Shown here piece by piece: positions 1-10,703 of a DNA stretch of 64,000 nucleotides. A program made the translations under genes and the position numbers. Origin of the DNA: Prillingera fragicola (Eukaryota; Basidiomycota; Tremellomycetes; Trichosporonales; Trichosporonaceae); contig BEDY01000005.1 in NCBI GenBank assembly GCA_002335605.1, positions 1,550,001 to 1,614,000 on the forward strand. The letters are read 5' to 3'. Positions within the stretch are counted from its first letter, which is position 1, and each line of letters opens with the position of its first letter. The notes under the pieces were generated by a model. It saw nothing but the letters and a program-made list of their open reading frames with translations. It ran no database searches and was not told where the DNA came from.

Positions 1-766
1 CTTTTCCGCGTGGAGCGCCGCAAGCATGGCCTCGGGGTCGTCGGCGGCTTTACTGGTTTCGAGCCGCGCGTTGCGCTGGCGCAGGTCGGCGAGGTCGTCC
101 ATCGTCTCCATCTCGCGGCGGGCCTGCTCCTGGCTCCGCTCCAGGTCGGCCATCGCGTCCCGCGCCGCGCGGTCGTTGCCCTCGTCGTCAAACTCGTCGT
201 CCTCGTCCGCCCCCGGGAGGTGGCCGGCGGTGCGATTCGGGTCGTTTTCGATCCAGTTTTCGAAACACCGCTGCGCGTTGGCTTCAATGCTGAAATCGCC
301 GTTCTTCGGGTCCGTCTTGAAGGTGATCTCTGTCGAGCACACGGGGCATTTCTGGCTTCGTCAGTCTTGGTCAGCGTCTAGTCACGTACGATGTAGAATC
401 GAAACACCCTGATGCCCATGTATTCCTCCCCCACGGCCGTCTCCTTGCGCGCATTGAATTTCTTGCCCTTGTCTGTGCTGTCAGCTGATCGTCCCTCATC
501 GACGCCGAGGTCACACACCGCGCCGCTACTCACAGATATATTCGCCACACTTGTTGCACCGCATCGTAAACGGCGACATGAGACGCACAGTCATCTGCGT
601 GTCCTTGACGCCGCCCTTGCGGCGCTTGAGCTTTGACGGATCAAAGTCCGGGGGAAAGTATTTCTGGGCATAGGTCAGCAACTGCGCAAGGGAAGCGGAG
701 CGGGTCCAGCGTTGTATTGGGACCGCTTGGAGTTGTACTTACGTTGAGCACCTTGCGCTCGGCCAT
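1..766 (-). CDS. YJU2: YJU2/CWC16-family pre-mRNA splicing factor, 3' end cut by window edge
   Basis: Spliceosome-associated protein of the CWC16 family (Yju2/Saf4, human CCDC94/CCDC130); Yju2 acts around the first catalytic step of splicing in the nucleus. Exons on the minus strand: 766-743, 663-534, 472-390 and 351 to the window edge. The N-terminus MAERKVLN runs into [12 protein letters not shown], the family hallmark. A first Cys pair ([10 protein letters not shown]) and a second ([11 protein letters not shown]) form the expected C4 zinc site, with [10 protein letters not shown] between them. An acidic, coiled-coil-prone stretch rich in Glu, Arg and Met follows. Introns are 79, 61 and 38 nt. 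The third intron is very short but keeps frame and joins conserved sequence. The C-terminus is missing. Yju2 (CCDC94 type) is preferred over Saf4 but not proven. Confidence 0.9.
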
Positions 767-1003
767 CTTGGGGAATGTCCGTGGGGTTAGAGGTGTTGAG
801 GGGTCTGTTGATGACAGAGATGGAGACGAGACGAGTTGAGAGTTAAGAGTGGTCCTTTTCAGTGAGTGGCCAATTGCTTCCGTCCTCCACCAACAACTTG
901 TCCAAAACAATGCTATCAGCAGCAAGGAGTAAGCCATGCAATGCATTGAGTCTCAATCTTCTGACACCATGCACAATGTGCAAGCACCTATGACCGACGC
1001 CGC
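767..1003. promoter_or_regulatory. Intergenic region between two minus-strand genes
   Basis: Short spacer holding the promoter of the splicing-factor gene and the 3' end of the disulfide-isomerase gene. No clear TATA box or other gene was seen. Confidence 0.4.
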
Positions 1004-2363
1004 CTAGAGCTCGTCGTCAATACGCTTGCGCACCTCGTCCTCGGCAGCCTCCTCCACCTCGGGCCTCGGTGCGTCAACAGGCGAGCCACCGACGACGTCG
1101 TCGTCGTCGTCGACCATCTCGACGCTCTCGACCTCGATGCCGGCACTGCGGAGGGCAGCCATGATATCCTCAAGACCCTGGCCGTCCACTGCCTCGCCAG
1201 CAGGCTGAGCCTCCGGGGCGTCCTCGACGGGAGTGCCACCGACCGCCTCAGCCTCGGCCGCGGCTTTGGCAGCAGCCTTCTCACGACGGATGCGGTCACG
1301 ACGCTCAGCCTCGTCCATCTTGGCCTGGCGCTTGGCGCGGGCCGCAGCAGCGTCCTCGGCGGCGGTATCCTTGGACGGCTCAGCCGCCTTGGGCTGCGCC
1401 TCGGCGACCTTGGCGGCGCGCTCGGCGCGTGCCTCGGCGTCAATCTCGGGGATCACGCCGTCGATCGCACTGTCAAGCCACTCGAGGAGGCTGTTAAACT
1501 TGAGCGTACCCTCGTACTCGGCCGCGGCGGTGCGGGCCTTGCTCCCAGACCCCGAGGGCCAGAACAGAAGGCGAGCCCCGTCAAACGTCTTGGAGAGGTC
1601 GGTGCCGACGGCACCGAGGACCGAGCGCGTAGACGTGTCGCGAATGTAGCCGACGTGGGCCTTGCCTGCGAGACGGTGGCCGAGGACCTTCCAGAGGAAG
1701 GGAATGCTCGGCGCCGAGGGGTGGACCAGGAGCGCGTGCGGGAGGTCGTCCTTCTACATGGTCAGTCCATGTCGCGACGGCCAAACCCACCTCGTCAAGA
1801 AACTTGTCGACAACCTTGCCCACGTCGCCATCGGCGCGGAGCTTCTTGACACGGTCAGGAATGAGGCCCTTGGCATACTCGATCAAGGGCCCGCGAGCGC
1901 GTTCGCCATTGTAGTCGCGAGCAGAGCCCTTGGCGCCCTTGGGAAAGGCCTTGACGGTGGGGTAGCCCTTGACGTCGTACTTTGCGCACAGGGCCTTGTT
2001 CTGCGCCGCGTCGCAGTCGACAGTGTAGAATGGGATGAGGGGCGCGAGGCTTGCTGCTGCTGCCGTGAACTCTGGGCCTAGAGTCTTGCAGTGGCCGCAC
2101 CTGGGGGCGTGGTTGGTCAAGGTGAATGAAACGGGGTGTGCAAGACTTACCACGGGGCGACGAATGCAACCATCTAACGACACTTGTCAGCCCTGCGCCC
2201 GTTACACTGCAGCAAGACGTACCGAGGCGTGCTCCTTGTCCATGGCGGTTTTAAACGACTTTGCGTCGAGGTCGATGACTGGCTCGCGGTACTGGCCTGC
2301 ATGTACGCCCAGCGGTGCCAGAGCCGCTGCCGTGACGGCGAGTGCGATTGTCGAGAGGTGCAT
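1004..2363 (-). CDS. ER protein disulfide isomerase, single thioredoxin domain, DDEL tail
   Basis: Thiol-disulfide oxidoreductase of the ER lumen (Mpd1/PDIA6-like). Exons 2363-2223, 2173-2151, 2100-1791 and 1753-1004 give 407 residues. Residues 1-20 form a signal peptide ending near GVHAG. The thioredoxin active site CGHC lies at about 56-59 in MVAFVAPW-CGHCKTLGPEF, followed by a cis-Pro segment (YDVKGYPTVKAF). The second half is a weaker thioredoxin-like region, then an Ala/Glu/Arg-rich helical segment and an acidic tail with five Asp. It ends in DDEL, a variant KDEL/HDEL retrieval signal. The 23-nt second exon ends inside the Trp codon just before CGHC, so the active site is assembled across an intron. 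Family assignment is firm; the exact yeast orthologue is not. Confidence 0.9.
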
Positions 2364-3197
2364 CGCGTGTGCTTGGAGGGATGAGTGAGCGAGGACGACG
2401 AGTATGGAATTGTGACGTGGCTGCCGAGGAAGGTGATGTGGAGGCCAAGGGGATTGGGTGGCGAGAGTGCCACGTGATTTACACGTGATGTGAGAGATGG
2501 ACCGATTACATAAGCAGACCATCAAGTGTCGTGCATGCGTGACCACAGTGACCTTTGCCAGTTTGGGTGTGGGTAGGACGATGATGTGACTGTTGCATTG
2601 CCCCTCTTGTACGCCTCTTTGGTCTAGATGTCCTAGAGTAGCCCTGCCCTGGGCCCATCCATCCTACTGCTGCCCTCGACACGCTCCCACGTCGTCACAC
2701 TACTCCCAGTGTCATTGTTACCCCAAAAAAATGGTGAATCTGCATGCACTACTTGATTAGCAATGACTGTACTGCCTTTAGTCAGCCCGAGTGGTACTAC
2801 GGCCGGTCAGATACGAAGATCTTCTTTCTCCCTTCCGGTGCACTGCACTGCGGCTGCTCGGAGGCACGTCTGTCATTCCGGGCCAACCGGAGTGACTCGT
2901 CCCCCCTCACGCCACCCACCCGTCCCTCAGCCACAGTGCGCAGAGTGACTCGATCGATCCCGGGCAACGCAGGCTGGCTGGCTGGGCGGCAAATTAAGAG
3001 TGCCCCGCCCTTATCCATCCAGTGCAGCATCTTGCATCCACAACCCTCTTGCTCCTTCTACATCATCCATCAACAGTCTTTCGCCCAGTCTCCTTCATCT
3101 TAAACTACAAACAACCCCCGGCAGGATCTTCTCGTCGTCCACTCTCCCACTCTTCTTTAATCCACTCAAACCTCCCACCACCACACCAGCATCCACA
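2364..3197. promoter_or_regulatory. Divergent intergenic region
   Basis: Spacer between the disulfide-isomerase gene (leftward) and the AN1 gene (rightward). From about 3000 it is rich in CT and CA tracts on the + strand, as expected of a fungal 5' UTR before the split start codon at 3198. No gene was seen. Confidence 0.4.
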
Positions 3198-3929
3198 ATG
3201 TGAGTACCCCACCCAGGTGGCAATTCTGCAACGCGCAAGCGCTTGCAACCCCCTGCCCACCAGCAGCCACCAACGGGCACACGACCCTCCAACACTGCTT
3301 GAGTAGCATCAAGCTCCCCACTGCTCGCCATCACGGTGGCAACAAGCATCGCATGGCATCCCCACCCCTACATGCATGCATGGGAGCTGCTCGCCACTGT
3401 TATCGCCTTGCCCCCCACTATCTCCATCTCTCCGAGCTCTTGCTGACGCATCTCCTTTCTCCGTGCTCTCCTCGCACACTACTCGCATTCCTCTCTACAG
3501 GCCTGCCAAGAAGCGCTGCCAGTTCCGCGTCATCTACAACATTCCCGTGGCCCCCGCCGCCGACGCACCACCCTCGCCCGACGGCTCCGAGCCCAAGCCT
3601 ACCATGTCTGCCAACCCGACGCAGTGCCCATCCGCCGCCCTCAAGATTGCTGGCGACTGTCCCCACTGCAGCAAGGTGTTCTGCAGTGCCCACCGCACCC
3701 CCGAGACACATAACTGGTGCGTATTCGACTCCCAGCCCCACCCGCCCCGTGCGCTTGCGCGGCCCTCCCGTTGCAGCAATGGCGCAGGGCGCAGTCCGCC
3801 CCTGATTGTTCACTTTGACTGACTCGACGCAGCTCTGGCATGCAGGCTTGCCGCGACGCCGCGTTCCAGGCCAACAAGGCCCGTCTAGAGAAGGAGCGCA
3901 CCGTCGCCTCGAAGATTGCACAGGCTTAA
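3198..3929 (+). CDS. Small AN1-type zinc finger protein; start codon split by an intron
   Basis: A 104-residue protein that is almost entirely one AN1 zinc finger, like yeast Tmc1. Such proteins are linked to the proteasome and to stress from misfolded protein or metalloid. Exons: AT at 3198-3199, 3501-3716 and 3833-3929. The first intron (3200-3500, 301 nt) interrupts the initiator ATG as AT|G; the second is 116 nt. The N-terminus PAKKRCQFRV is followed by a Pro/Ala linker. The finger then shows CPSAALK, DCPHCSKVFC, SAHRTPETH and NCSGMQAC, supplying the Cys and His ligands. The C-terminus is a basic helix (NKARLEKERTVASKIAQA). If the split start is wrong, the next in-frame Met lies inside the linker. 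The strong GTGAGT donor and CTACAG acceptor support the split. Confidence 0.82.
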
Positions 3930-5233
3930 TCTCCCACTCGCACACCGCCGCCTCTGCGCGGTTGATAGACACGGGTCGACGAACCACCACATTGCGTTGA
4001 CCCTTTCACCAGCACCATCGCATATGTCTTGTTCAGAACTCTGGCACGGCTCTATCTCGGTCCATACCCCAGCCAAACACCTGTGTAGTTTTCGTTGTAT
4101 CCATTTTATGTAGAGTTTGGAGATACCGATATCGTCCATGTTGCCTTGCTCGAGGCTACGTCGACGCTGAATGTGGCCAATAAACAGAATGAACGCGTCC
4201 ACCTTGCATGCTGGTGTTGCCTCGACGAGTACACTGCGTCGTGCTGTGCAGCGCCGTCGAGCACACTGACGATCGCACCATTGCGCTGCGCCCTCGCACT
4301 GACCCCACCTACCCCGCCCCGCCCTCCGAAGCCAGTAGCCGCGTATACCCGCACGATGCAGACCGGCAGTGCTGCGTGCACAGACGACGTAACCGACCAC
4401 GCACCACGACAGCATGCATGTGCACTGTAGCAGGTGCATGCAGTTTTTGCGCTTTCGGCAGGAATGCAGGCTAAGGTCGCATGCGTAGCTGCGCGGTGGG
4501 GCAAGTGCCTTGGCTTCGCTTGTCGCAGATCTGCAGTGACCTGGGTGGATGGCGATGACGCGCTGCTCGATTGCTCTCGTAGGTACGCCGGTCAGCGGGG
4601 GATGTGGGACGGGTGATCTGCTGAAATACTTCGTGCGTGACTTTGGGTTTGGGCCAGCCTCGGTGCGGTGCGGTGTGATGGGAAGGCGACTTGTGAGCGG
4701 GGCAGCAGTCCGGGGCGGGTGACGCGTATTCGTCTTGGAGACGCACACGAGGCCAAAGTTAGCTGGCTGGCCAACAGGCATGGTTGGACCTAGCTGTTTC
4801 TCGCTGGAGGTTGGATCTAGGGTCGTCGCTGTCGCTCAGCTGCTGCCAGACGGTGTGTGCTGCTCATTCATCTCGCTGTGTCATCCCCAGCCTGACCGAG
4901 AATTTCTACACCGTGACGGGGGATCCAACGCTGGTGGAATGGTGGCGCGACGAGGATGGCTGTGTTTCCAACTCCTGGAGCTGCATCCAGTCTGTTAGCT
5001 TGACGTGGATCGCTCTTATCCCGTGATAACAGTATGAGCATGGGCAGCAGACCAGTTTCGATGCAGTGACAGTCAGCTAGAGATGGACAAGGTGGGTGGC
5101 AAATCTAATCTAATCGCTCATGTACACGCAGCAATGATCCTTTTACGTAAACAACAACGACACCTCCACATCCACCGCCCAGCCAAACCATTGAACAATC
5201 ACTCAGTCACACTTCCCACACCACTCCCCCACG
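3930..5233. other. Intergenic stretch, no gene recognised
   Basis: About 1.3 kb. Several open frames on both strands are Cys/Arg-rich and show no family motif or spliceable extension. The last 150 bases are CA-rich and probably the promoter and leader of the WD40 gene at 5234. Confidence 0.45.
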
Positions 5234-6676
5234 ATGAGCGCACCAAGCCTGCACGATCTAATCGCGCACTACCTCGCGACAAACTACCCAGCAGCGCTCC
5301 CCCCCTTCCTCGGCGCAACGGCCACGAAACCCCCGGATCTCGCCCACCCGCCCAACCCCGACCTGCGCACGCTCGTATCCGACGCGCTGTCCGCCGACCT
5401 CGCCAAGACCCTCGCGCACACGTCCCTCGCGGCCTCGGACCCGGATGCGGAGGTCCCCCTCGCCGAGCTCGTCAAGGCGCCCCTGCCCGCGGGCGTGACG
5501 CTGTCGTCAGTCAAGCGGAGCTTGGATAACGTTGCCGCGTCAAACTTGCTTGCTGTTGCCGTGGGGGCGATTCCTAGCCGGAGGTTTGACACGGTCACCG
5601 CCGGGTATGTGTCTGAGAGCAGGCGGGGGATCGTGGCTGCCAGTGCCGACAGGGCTGTGCGGGTTATTGACTATGAGTCTGGAGAGGTGACGCAGCTACT
5701 TGAACCGCACCGCGCGCCTGTGCTTGCGCTGGCGCTGCATCCCACACAGCCGCGATACCTCGCCACTGGGTCCATGGACGGCACAACGGCGATCACGGAC
5801 CTTATCACGCAGGAGACGCTGCAGACGTTCAAGTCGGCAAAATACGTTGTGCGCGTCGCGTTCTCGCCAGATGGGCGCTTTCTCGCTACAGCGAGCTACG
5901 ACCACTTTGTCACCATCTACGAGGCCGTGCACGGCACGGATGCCATTCCTACAGCACACGAGGATGACGTCCTGGACGAGCACGACGACGCCGCTCTCGC
6001 TGGCGCCTCCGCGCTCCGCTTCGAGGAGCGCTACAAGGTCGACACGACGGCCAACCCCGAGGCGCTCCTCTTCCACCCCAAAAGCACCTACCTCATGTAC
6101 ACGCAGCGCGGGAGCCATGAGCTGCACTATGTCGGTCTCCCTCCCGCCCGCAGCAGTATGGACGTGGACGACGACTGGAGCTGGCCCGTCAAGACCAAGA
6201 GCTTCAACCCCCATCCGATGGACACACACGTGTCGTTTGCCGTGCTCGATCTCGCGCTGCATCCGTCCGGACGCATGATTGCCGCGCTCACGGGCGACCA
6301 CGCGGGCACCGCCGGCGAGCGTGTGCTCGTCTATGGCATTGAGCCAGAGGAGGTAAGCGTGCCCTACTCGCCCTGCTGACGACAGACTGAACGCCTCGCC
6401 TGTCTGTGGACCGGCTCCGAGGGCGACCCCTTTGTCCTCCCCCGCGTCGCGTGGTTGCCAGACGGTACCGGTGTCGTCACGTCGTCACCTACTGGGCACA
6501 TCACTCTCACCAGCCTGAGTGGCGAGACCCGCAGCCGACTCCAAGCGCACGGCTCGCTGGGTCCCGGCACTGGTACAACCGACGTCGTGCGTGACCTGGC
6601 CGTTGTGCCTGCCGTCGAGGGAGGCTGGGAGGTGGTGAGCGTGGGGTATGACCGGCGTATTCAGATTAGCTCGTAG
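5234..6676 (+). CDS. WD40-repeat protein
   Basis: Predicted 469-residue beta-propeller protein from exons 5234-6352 and 6386-6676 (33-nt intron). The first 120 residues are helical and Ala/Leu-rich with no recognised domain. Repeat-like blades follow: ADRAVRVIDYESGEV, LALHPTQPRYLATGSMDGTTAI, VRVAFSPDGRFLATASYDHFVTIYE, LDLALHPSGRMIAALTGD, VAWLPDGTGVVTSSPTGHI and a last YDRRIQISS. That implies a seven-blade propeller with a loop insert rich in Asp and Glu. WD40 proteins are scaffolds, and nothing here names the complex. The start is chosen because ACG-ATG-AG follows a CA-rich leader with no earlier in-frame Met. Function unknown. Confidence 0.8.
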
Positions 6677-6932
6677 AAGGAAGCAGTAGCTCATCCCATA
6701 TGCATAGACAAACGAGTATAGGGTAGTCTTCGCGAGTAACTCTTGCAAAGGTGACTGGCGCAAGCAGTAGCCGGCGTCACGGCGTGCCACAGTCACTCGT
6801 CACACAACCTCCACCCAGTCCATCAATCTCCTCACAAACTCAACAATCAACAACCAGCCTCTTCCGTCCTTCCCCGCCTCATCCCTTTCCCTCCTCCTCC
6901 CCCGTCGTGCGCATATAAACCTCCCTCCAACA

Positions 6933-7778
6933 ATGGCTTCCCTCCCCTTCGCCCTCCGCCCCACCACCGTAGTCCCGCTCGCGACGCCCACCCCGGTCCT
7001 CGTCCCGCCTATCAACTTTGCGCTCGTCGCTCCGGGAGTCTACAGGTCTGGACACCCCAATCGCAAGAACTTTGGGTTCTTGGCTCGGCTCGGGCTCAAG
7101 ACTGTCGTGTGAGTTTCCGCTGGGTGCTTCCTGCTCGCCTTGGGTGCAACTAACCCCCAGGTACGTGGAGTGTGCGGACGAGTACCGCAAAGACGGCGCC
7201 GACTTTGTACACGACAATGACCTGCGGCTGTTCCGGTTCGACCTGAGTAACGAAGAGGTGCGTGCTGCCTCGCCTAGCGACAATCTTGACACTAACGTTG
7301 CTCCCCTCTGCGCTCGTTTCTCTGCGCTCCCTTCCTTCCAACCACCTCTTTTCTGTGTCTGCACCTGCTCCTCTCGACTCTACCCCCCTCCAGGCCCTGT
7401 TCACCCCCTCAGGCCGCGCACGCCTAAACGCCGCCCTCGCCGTTCTCCTCGACACGCGCAACCACCCCCTGCTAGTGCACGACGACACTGGCAAGGCGTC
7501 AGTCACCCTCGTGTGCGCCCTGGTGCGCTGCTTTCAGGACTGGGCCATGACGGCCATCTACGCTGAAGGCGACATGTTTGCCGGCGCTGGCGGAAGCGAG
7601 GGTGGCGGGGTCGGGAATGCCGGACGCGAGGTGAGTGTGGATACGGCTGGTGTGGCCGATGATCGCCCGGAGAAGTGCTGCGGCAAGAGTGGCTGCTGAC
7701 TACCAGTATATCGCAATGTTCGATCCGGCAAGTGTACGTCTCGAGCGCGACTATGTTCCGGACTGGGCGGCGCAATAG
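6933..7778 (+). CDS. Siw14/Oca-family phosphatase-like protein lacking catalytic residues
   Basis: Related to the plant-and-fungi atypical dual-specificity phosphatases (yeast Siw14, Oca1-Oca6). Exons 6933-7108, 7161-7257, 7394-7630 and 7707-7778 give 193 residues. Family landmarks are INFALVAPGVYRSGHPNRKN near the N-terminus, LGLKTVVYV, and a helix after the loop (RCFQDWAMTAIYAE). The active-site loop should read HCxxxxxR (HCNKGKHRTG in active members). Here it is HDDTGKASVT, so Cys is replaced by Asp and Arg by Val. The loop lies within one exon, so splicing cannot restore it. I infer a pseudophosphatase like the inactive Oca subunits, possibly part of an Oca complex in inositol-pyrophosphate signalling. 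The last exon encodes YIAMFDPASVRLERDYVPDW, a normal family ending. Confidence 0.82.
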
Positions 7779-8835
7779 CTCGTCGCTAGCTCGTCGTTGT
7801 CTGCCCTGTCTGGCCACGTCTCGGTAGCGACACGTTCTTCGGAACAGACAGTGGTAGCCTGCTCGGGCGCCAGTTCCGATGGGTCCGTGCCCGCCCAAGC
7901 CACCGCCATCGAACTCGCGGTTTATCCTCGCCAGTTCGGCGTGGCTTGCACTCTTGTTCCAAGGTCACGCGCAAGCGTACGCAGTCACGCGCCGTCGGGC
8001 TACGGTATGCGCCTCTGGAATTCTTCGACTAGATGCCGCAACCCCGCAACGGACATGGACAATGTTGAGGTTTTGCCGCACAGCGACGCCACCGCACAGG
8101 CCTTCTGTGCTGCCTTTTGACATGACATTCACCCTTGCTGCCTTTACGGCCTGGTCGGCGTGCCGTGCCGTGAGACCTCGGATGGTGTCGTTGTCCGATG
8201 CTGAAGCGGTGACACCGGGGGTCAGTGCTTTTTGCGGCCATGATGGCACACCGAGTGTGCTTTGTTGCGGCTGCAACTCTGATGTTCATCCTCAACACAT
8301 CTCTACACGACATGACGAGGTGCAGCGTGCAACTGCCAACAGAGCCGCCGAACGCACTTGGGCTGCGCCTGTTTGTCGACGCCCCGACGCGTCCACTCTG
8401 CGACCACGCAGCACGCTCCTTGAAGCGGCGCTCTTCATCGCTGCTCCTACGACCCAAGCAATCTCTGTCGCACCAGTCAAGTGAGCACAAACATGCTGTG
8501 CATCGCAAAACATTGTCATTCGCCCCACCGATCCCGCACGCCCACCACGGCCACCACGACCCGCAATCGCACACCCCAGCGCCCATCCACACACACATCA
8601 TCAATCTCCACTGCACCTCTCGCCGGCGTCTGTCTCTTGGCCGTCCGGTCTCCTTTCTCTCCGGAAGACCACGCCCCCAAACTCTGCCACCAAATGCAAG
8701 ATTTCCGCCTACAGCGCCGCCACCGCGCCCTCGGACGCCACTCGATCTTGTCTCATGTGCCAAACGTGCGCGTGGGCGGAGCCCCGATGTGGCGGGCGGC
8801 AAACCGGCTGCCAACGTCCACCGGCGGAGCTTGTC
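7779..8835. other. Intergenic stretch with a long but unconvincing open frame
   Basis: A + strand frame opens at 8225 and continues into the hypothetical gene below. Its upstream part is His/Pro/Ser/Arg-rich without a recognisable domain. An overlapping minus-strand frame of 469 codons is Trp/Cys/Arg-rich and looks like an antisense shadow. No firm gene. Confidence 0.35.
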
Positions 8836-9313
8836 AATGAAAGTACGGTCACTGTTTGTCGGTCTCATGCAGCGCCAACACGGCCACAAGTCGTCAGAAG
8901 TGCTGCCTGATATAAACGAGGGCCACTTTGGTGCGCCGCTACGACCCCACCGTTCCCCAGGAGCAGCAAGCTTTCTCGCCTCGTCGCGACATGAACAGCT
9001 CGAACGCATGGACAGGCTAGAGCCCACACGCTCGTCGTCCCCGCGCCCACGCCAGAGCACAGCCTCGACCCTCGCCTCGTCAGTACCCCCGCGCGTGCGT
9101 CGCCGGTGTGAGCGGCTCGTGTCGCGGTTCTCGGACACGAGCGACGATTCCGACGACGGCGGCGAGGACGATGACGGGTTTGGGCACGATCCGCCGTTTG
9201 TGCGTGCGTCGAGTGTACGTCGTGGGAGGGCTTCTATGCCTAATCTTGTGCGTGAGAGGCTGCATTTGTGGGTGCTGCTGCATGGGCATGGGCGTGAGAG
9301 TGTTGATTTGTAG
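8836..9313 (+). CDS. Hypothetical basic, Ser/Asp-rich protein (doubtful)
   Basis: I do not recognise this protein. From Met at 8836 (MKVRSLFVGL) the frame encodes about 158 residues: a Ser/Arg-rich middle (ASSRHEQLERMDRLEP, TRSSSPRPRQS), a strongly acidic patch (FSDTSDDSDDGGEDDDGF) and a basic end (SVRRGRASMPNLVRERLHLW). The acidic and basic patches look like a regulated nuclear or cytoplasmic protein, but no domain is visible. The frame is open back to 8225, so the start is uncertain; a small intron at 8841-8868 is also possible. A competing frame at 8929-9018 also reads plausibly (RRYDPTVPQEQQAF). Treat as a candidate only. Confidence 0.3.
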
Positions 9314-9802
9314 TGACGGTTGATTAGGATTTGTGGATTAGCCTGGATTAGCCGGGGATGAGCCGTGCGTGTGTGCATGGGGGGGGTGTCCACGTGTGTG
9401 GCTGGGTGGCTGGATGTTAGTGTGGTGCCACTGTGCACAGTGTGGCACTTGCTGGTGTGATATTCCTGCTGGGCGGTGTTTTGCGGTAATACAGTGTGGG
9501 CAGGCGGACGGGCAGAGGGCGCACGCAGGTGTGCACGGGCGCACGGGTTGTTTGGATCATTACTTGCTGAAATTGGTGATTAGCGGGAGTATAATATACT
9601 TCCGTGTCTCTGCCAAACACTGTGCAGGGGATCCCGGCTGGCTGGGTGTGTCGCCCACCCACCCACCATAGTAGGACCCCTCACTGTACAACCACCCCCC
9701 AACTCGCACCCAACTACTACTAGTCACTCACCCACCACCCACCACCAAACCACCACCACCACCCACCACCCATCCACACACCCCCACCTACAGACATACA
9801 TT
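9314..9802. promoter_or_regulatory. CA/CACC-rich upstream region of the HMG gene
   Basis: From about 9650 to 9800 the + strand is nearly pure CACC/CCACCA tracts, then ACATACATT and a GTGAGT donor at 9803. This looks like the promoter and first non-coding exon of the HMG gene. Confidence 0.4.
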
Positions 9803-10703
9803 GTGAGTACACTGCCCGACATGGCATCCACCCCTCCAACACCCTCTATCCCTCTACTCCAAACCCCTACACGATCCCCTTTCCCACACTGCTCAAACCT
9901 CCCTCCTACTGCGCTCAACATCCACTGCTGCAACTGCTACACCCATGTTGTTGTGACCGGGGCCTGGGCGGCGCGTGGCGACTGATTTCCCCCGGTGGAG
10001 GTCATCATCCCACTCACGTCCACGGTGCATGCGTCCACAAGCATGGCAGTCCAGGACAGCGTGGATGCGGTCGCTGCAAGGTCGTTGCCAGCCGCCGGAT
10101 TCCTAGTCCAACACGCGCGGCGGCAATGTGGGTTGCATGTGGTGGTGGTGACAACGGTGGGCGCGTCGCGTCCACCCAACACACACTGTGCTGTTTCCAC
10201 CTTCCCTCCCGCTGCCATCCTACATGTCTGGGGGTCGTGTCCGAGTGGATGCGGTGGATGCACGCCGAGAACCCCCCTGGGACCCAGCCAGGCCAGCGCG
10301 GGACCCAGCCAGGCCAGCGCGGGACCCAGCCATGGTGGCCGCCTAACCGGCCGAGGCGGCACCACACCTCACCTCCACCTCACGTAAACATCCATCCACC
10401 CACCAGCCAGCGAGCACCACCACCACTCCATCCATCCATCCCACCGTCCCCCGTCTGCGTCCATCCCCGTTGCCCACCGTCGAGAGCAAAGCTGATCTCG
10501 CCCCCTTGTCTTGCCCCACGCTGCACTTGCTTCACTTTCCCACGCACCCCATCCACCCGCACGCGCCACCACTTTTTCTGCAACATTCCACCTTTGCCAT
10601 CACGGTGCCTCGTTGTCACCACCACCAATAATCACCATCAATGTCATTGCCGACACCACCACCACCCGTCCACCACTACTCGTCACCATGATGTGCAAAC
10701 CAG
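9803..10703 (+). other. Putative 5' UTR intron of the HMG-box gene
   Basis: A GTGAGT donor at 9803 and an AACCAG acceptor ending directly before the HMG start ATG at 10704 delimit a possible 901-nt leader intron. ATGs just upstream (10688) are out of frame, which supports their removal by splicing. The interval also holds a 21-bp tandem repeat. Inference; transcripts would decide. Confidence 0.4.
10279..10333. repeat. Tandem repeat, 21-bp unit, about 2.6 copies
   Basis: The unit GGGACCCAGCCAGGCCAGCG plus C occurs at 10279-10299 and 10300-10320 without change. A third, partial copy begins at 10321 and breaks after CCAGCCA. It sits in non-coding sequence upstream of the HMG gene. Confidence 0.85.

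Noticed and set aside
3885..4781. 298-codon minus-strand open frame
   Set aside because: Cys/Arg/His-rich composition with no motif, no plausible splice partners, and it overlaps the 3' exon of the AN1 gene in antisense.
8029..9438. 469-codon minus-strand open frame
   Set aside because: Rich in Trp, Cys, Gly and Arg as expected of antisense GC-rich DNA; no domain.
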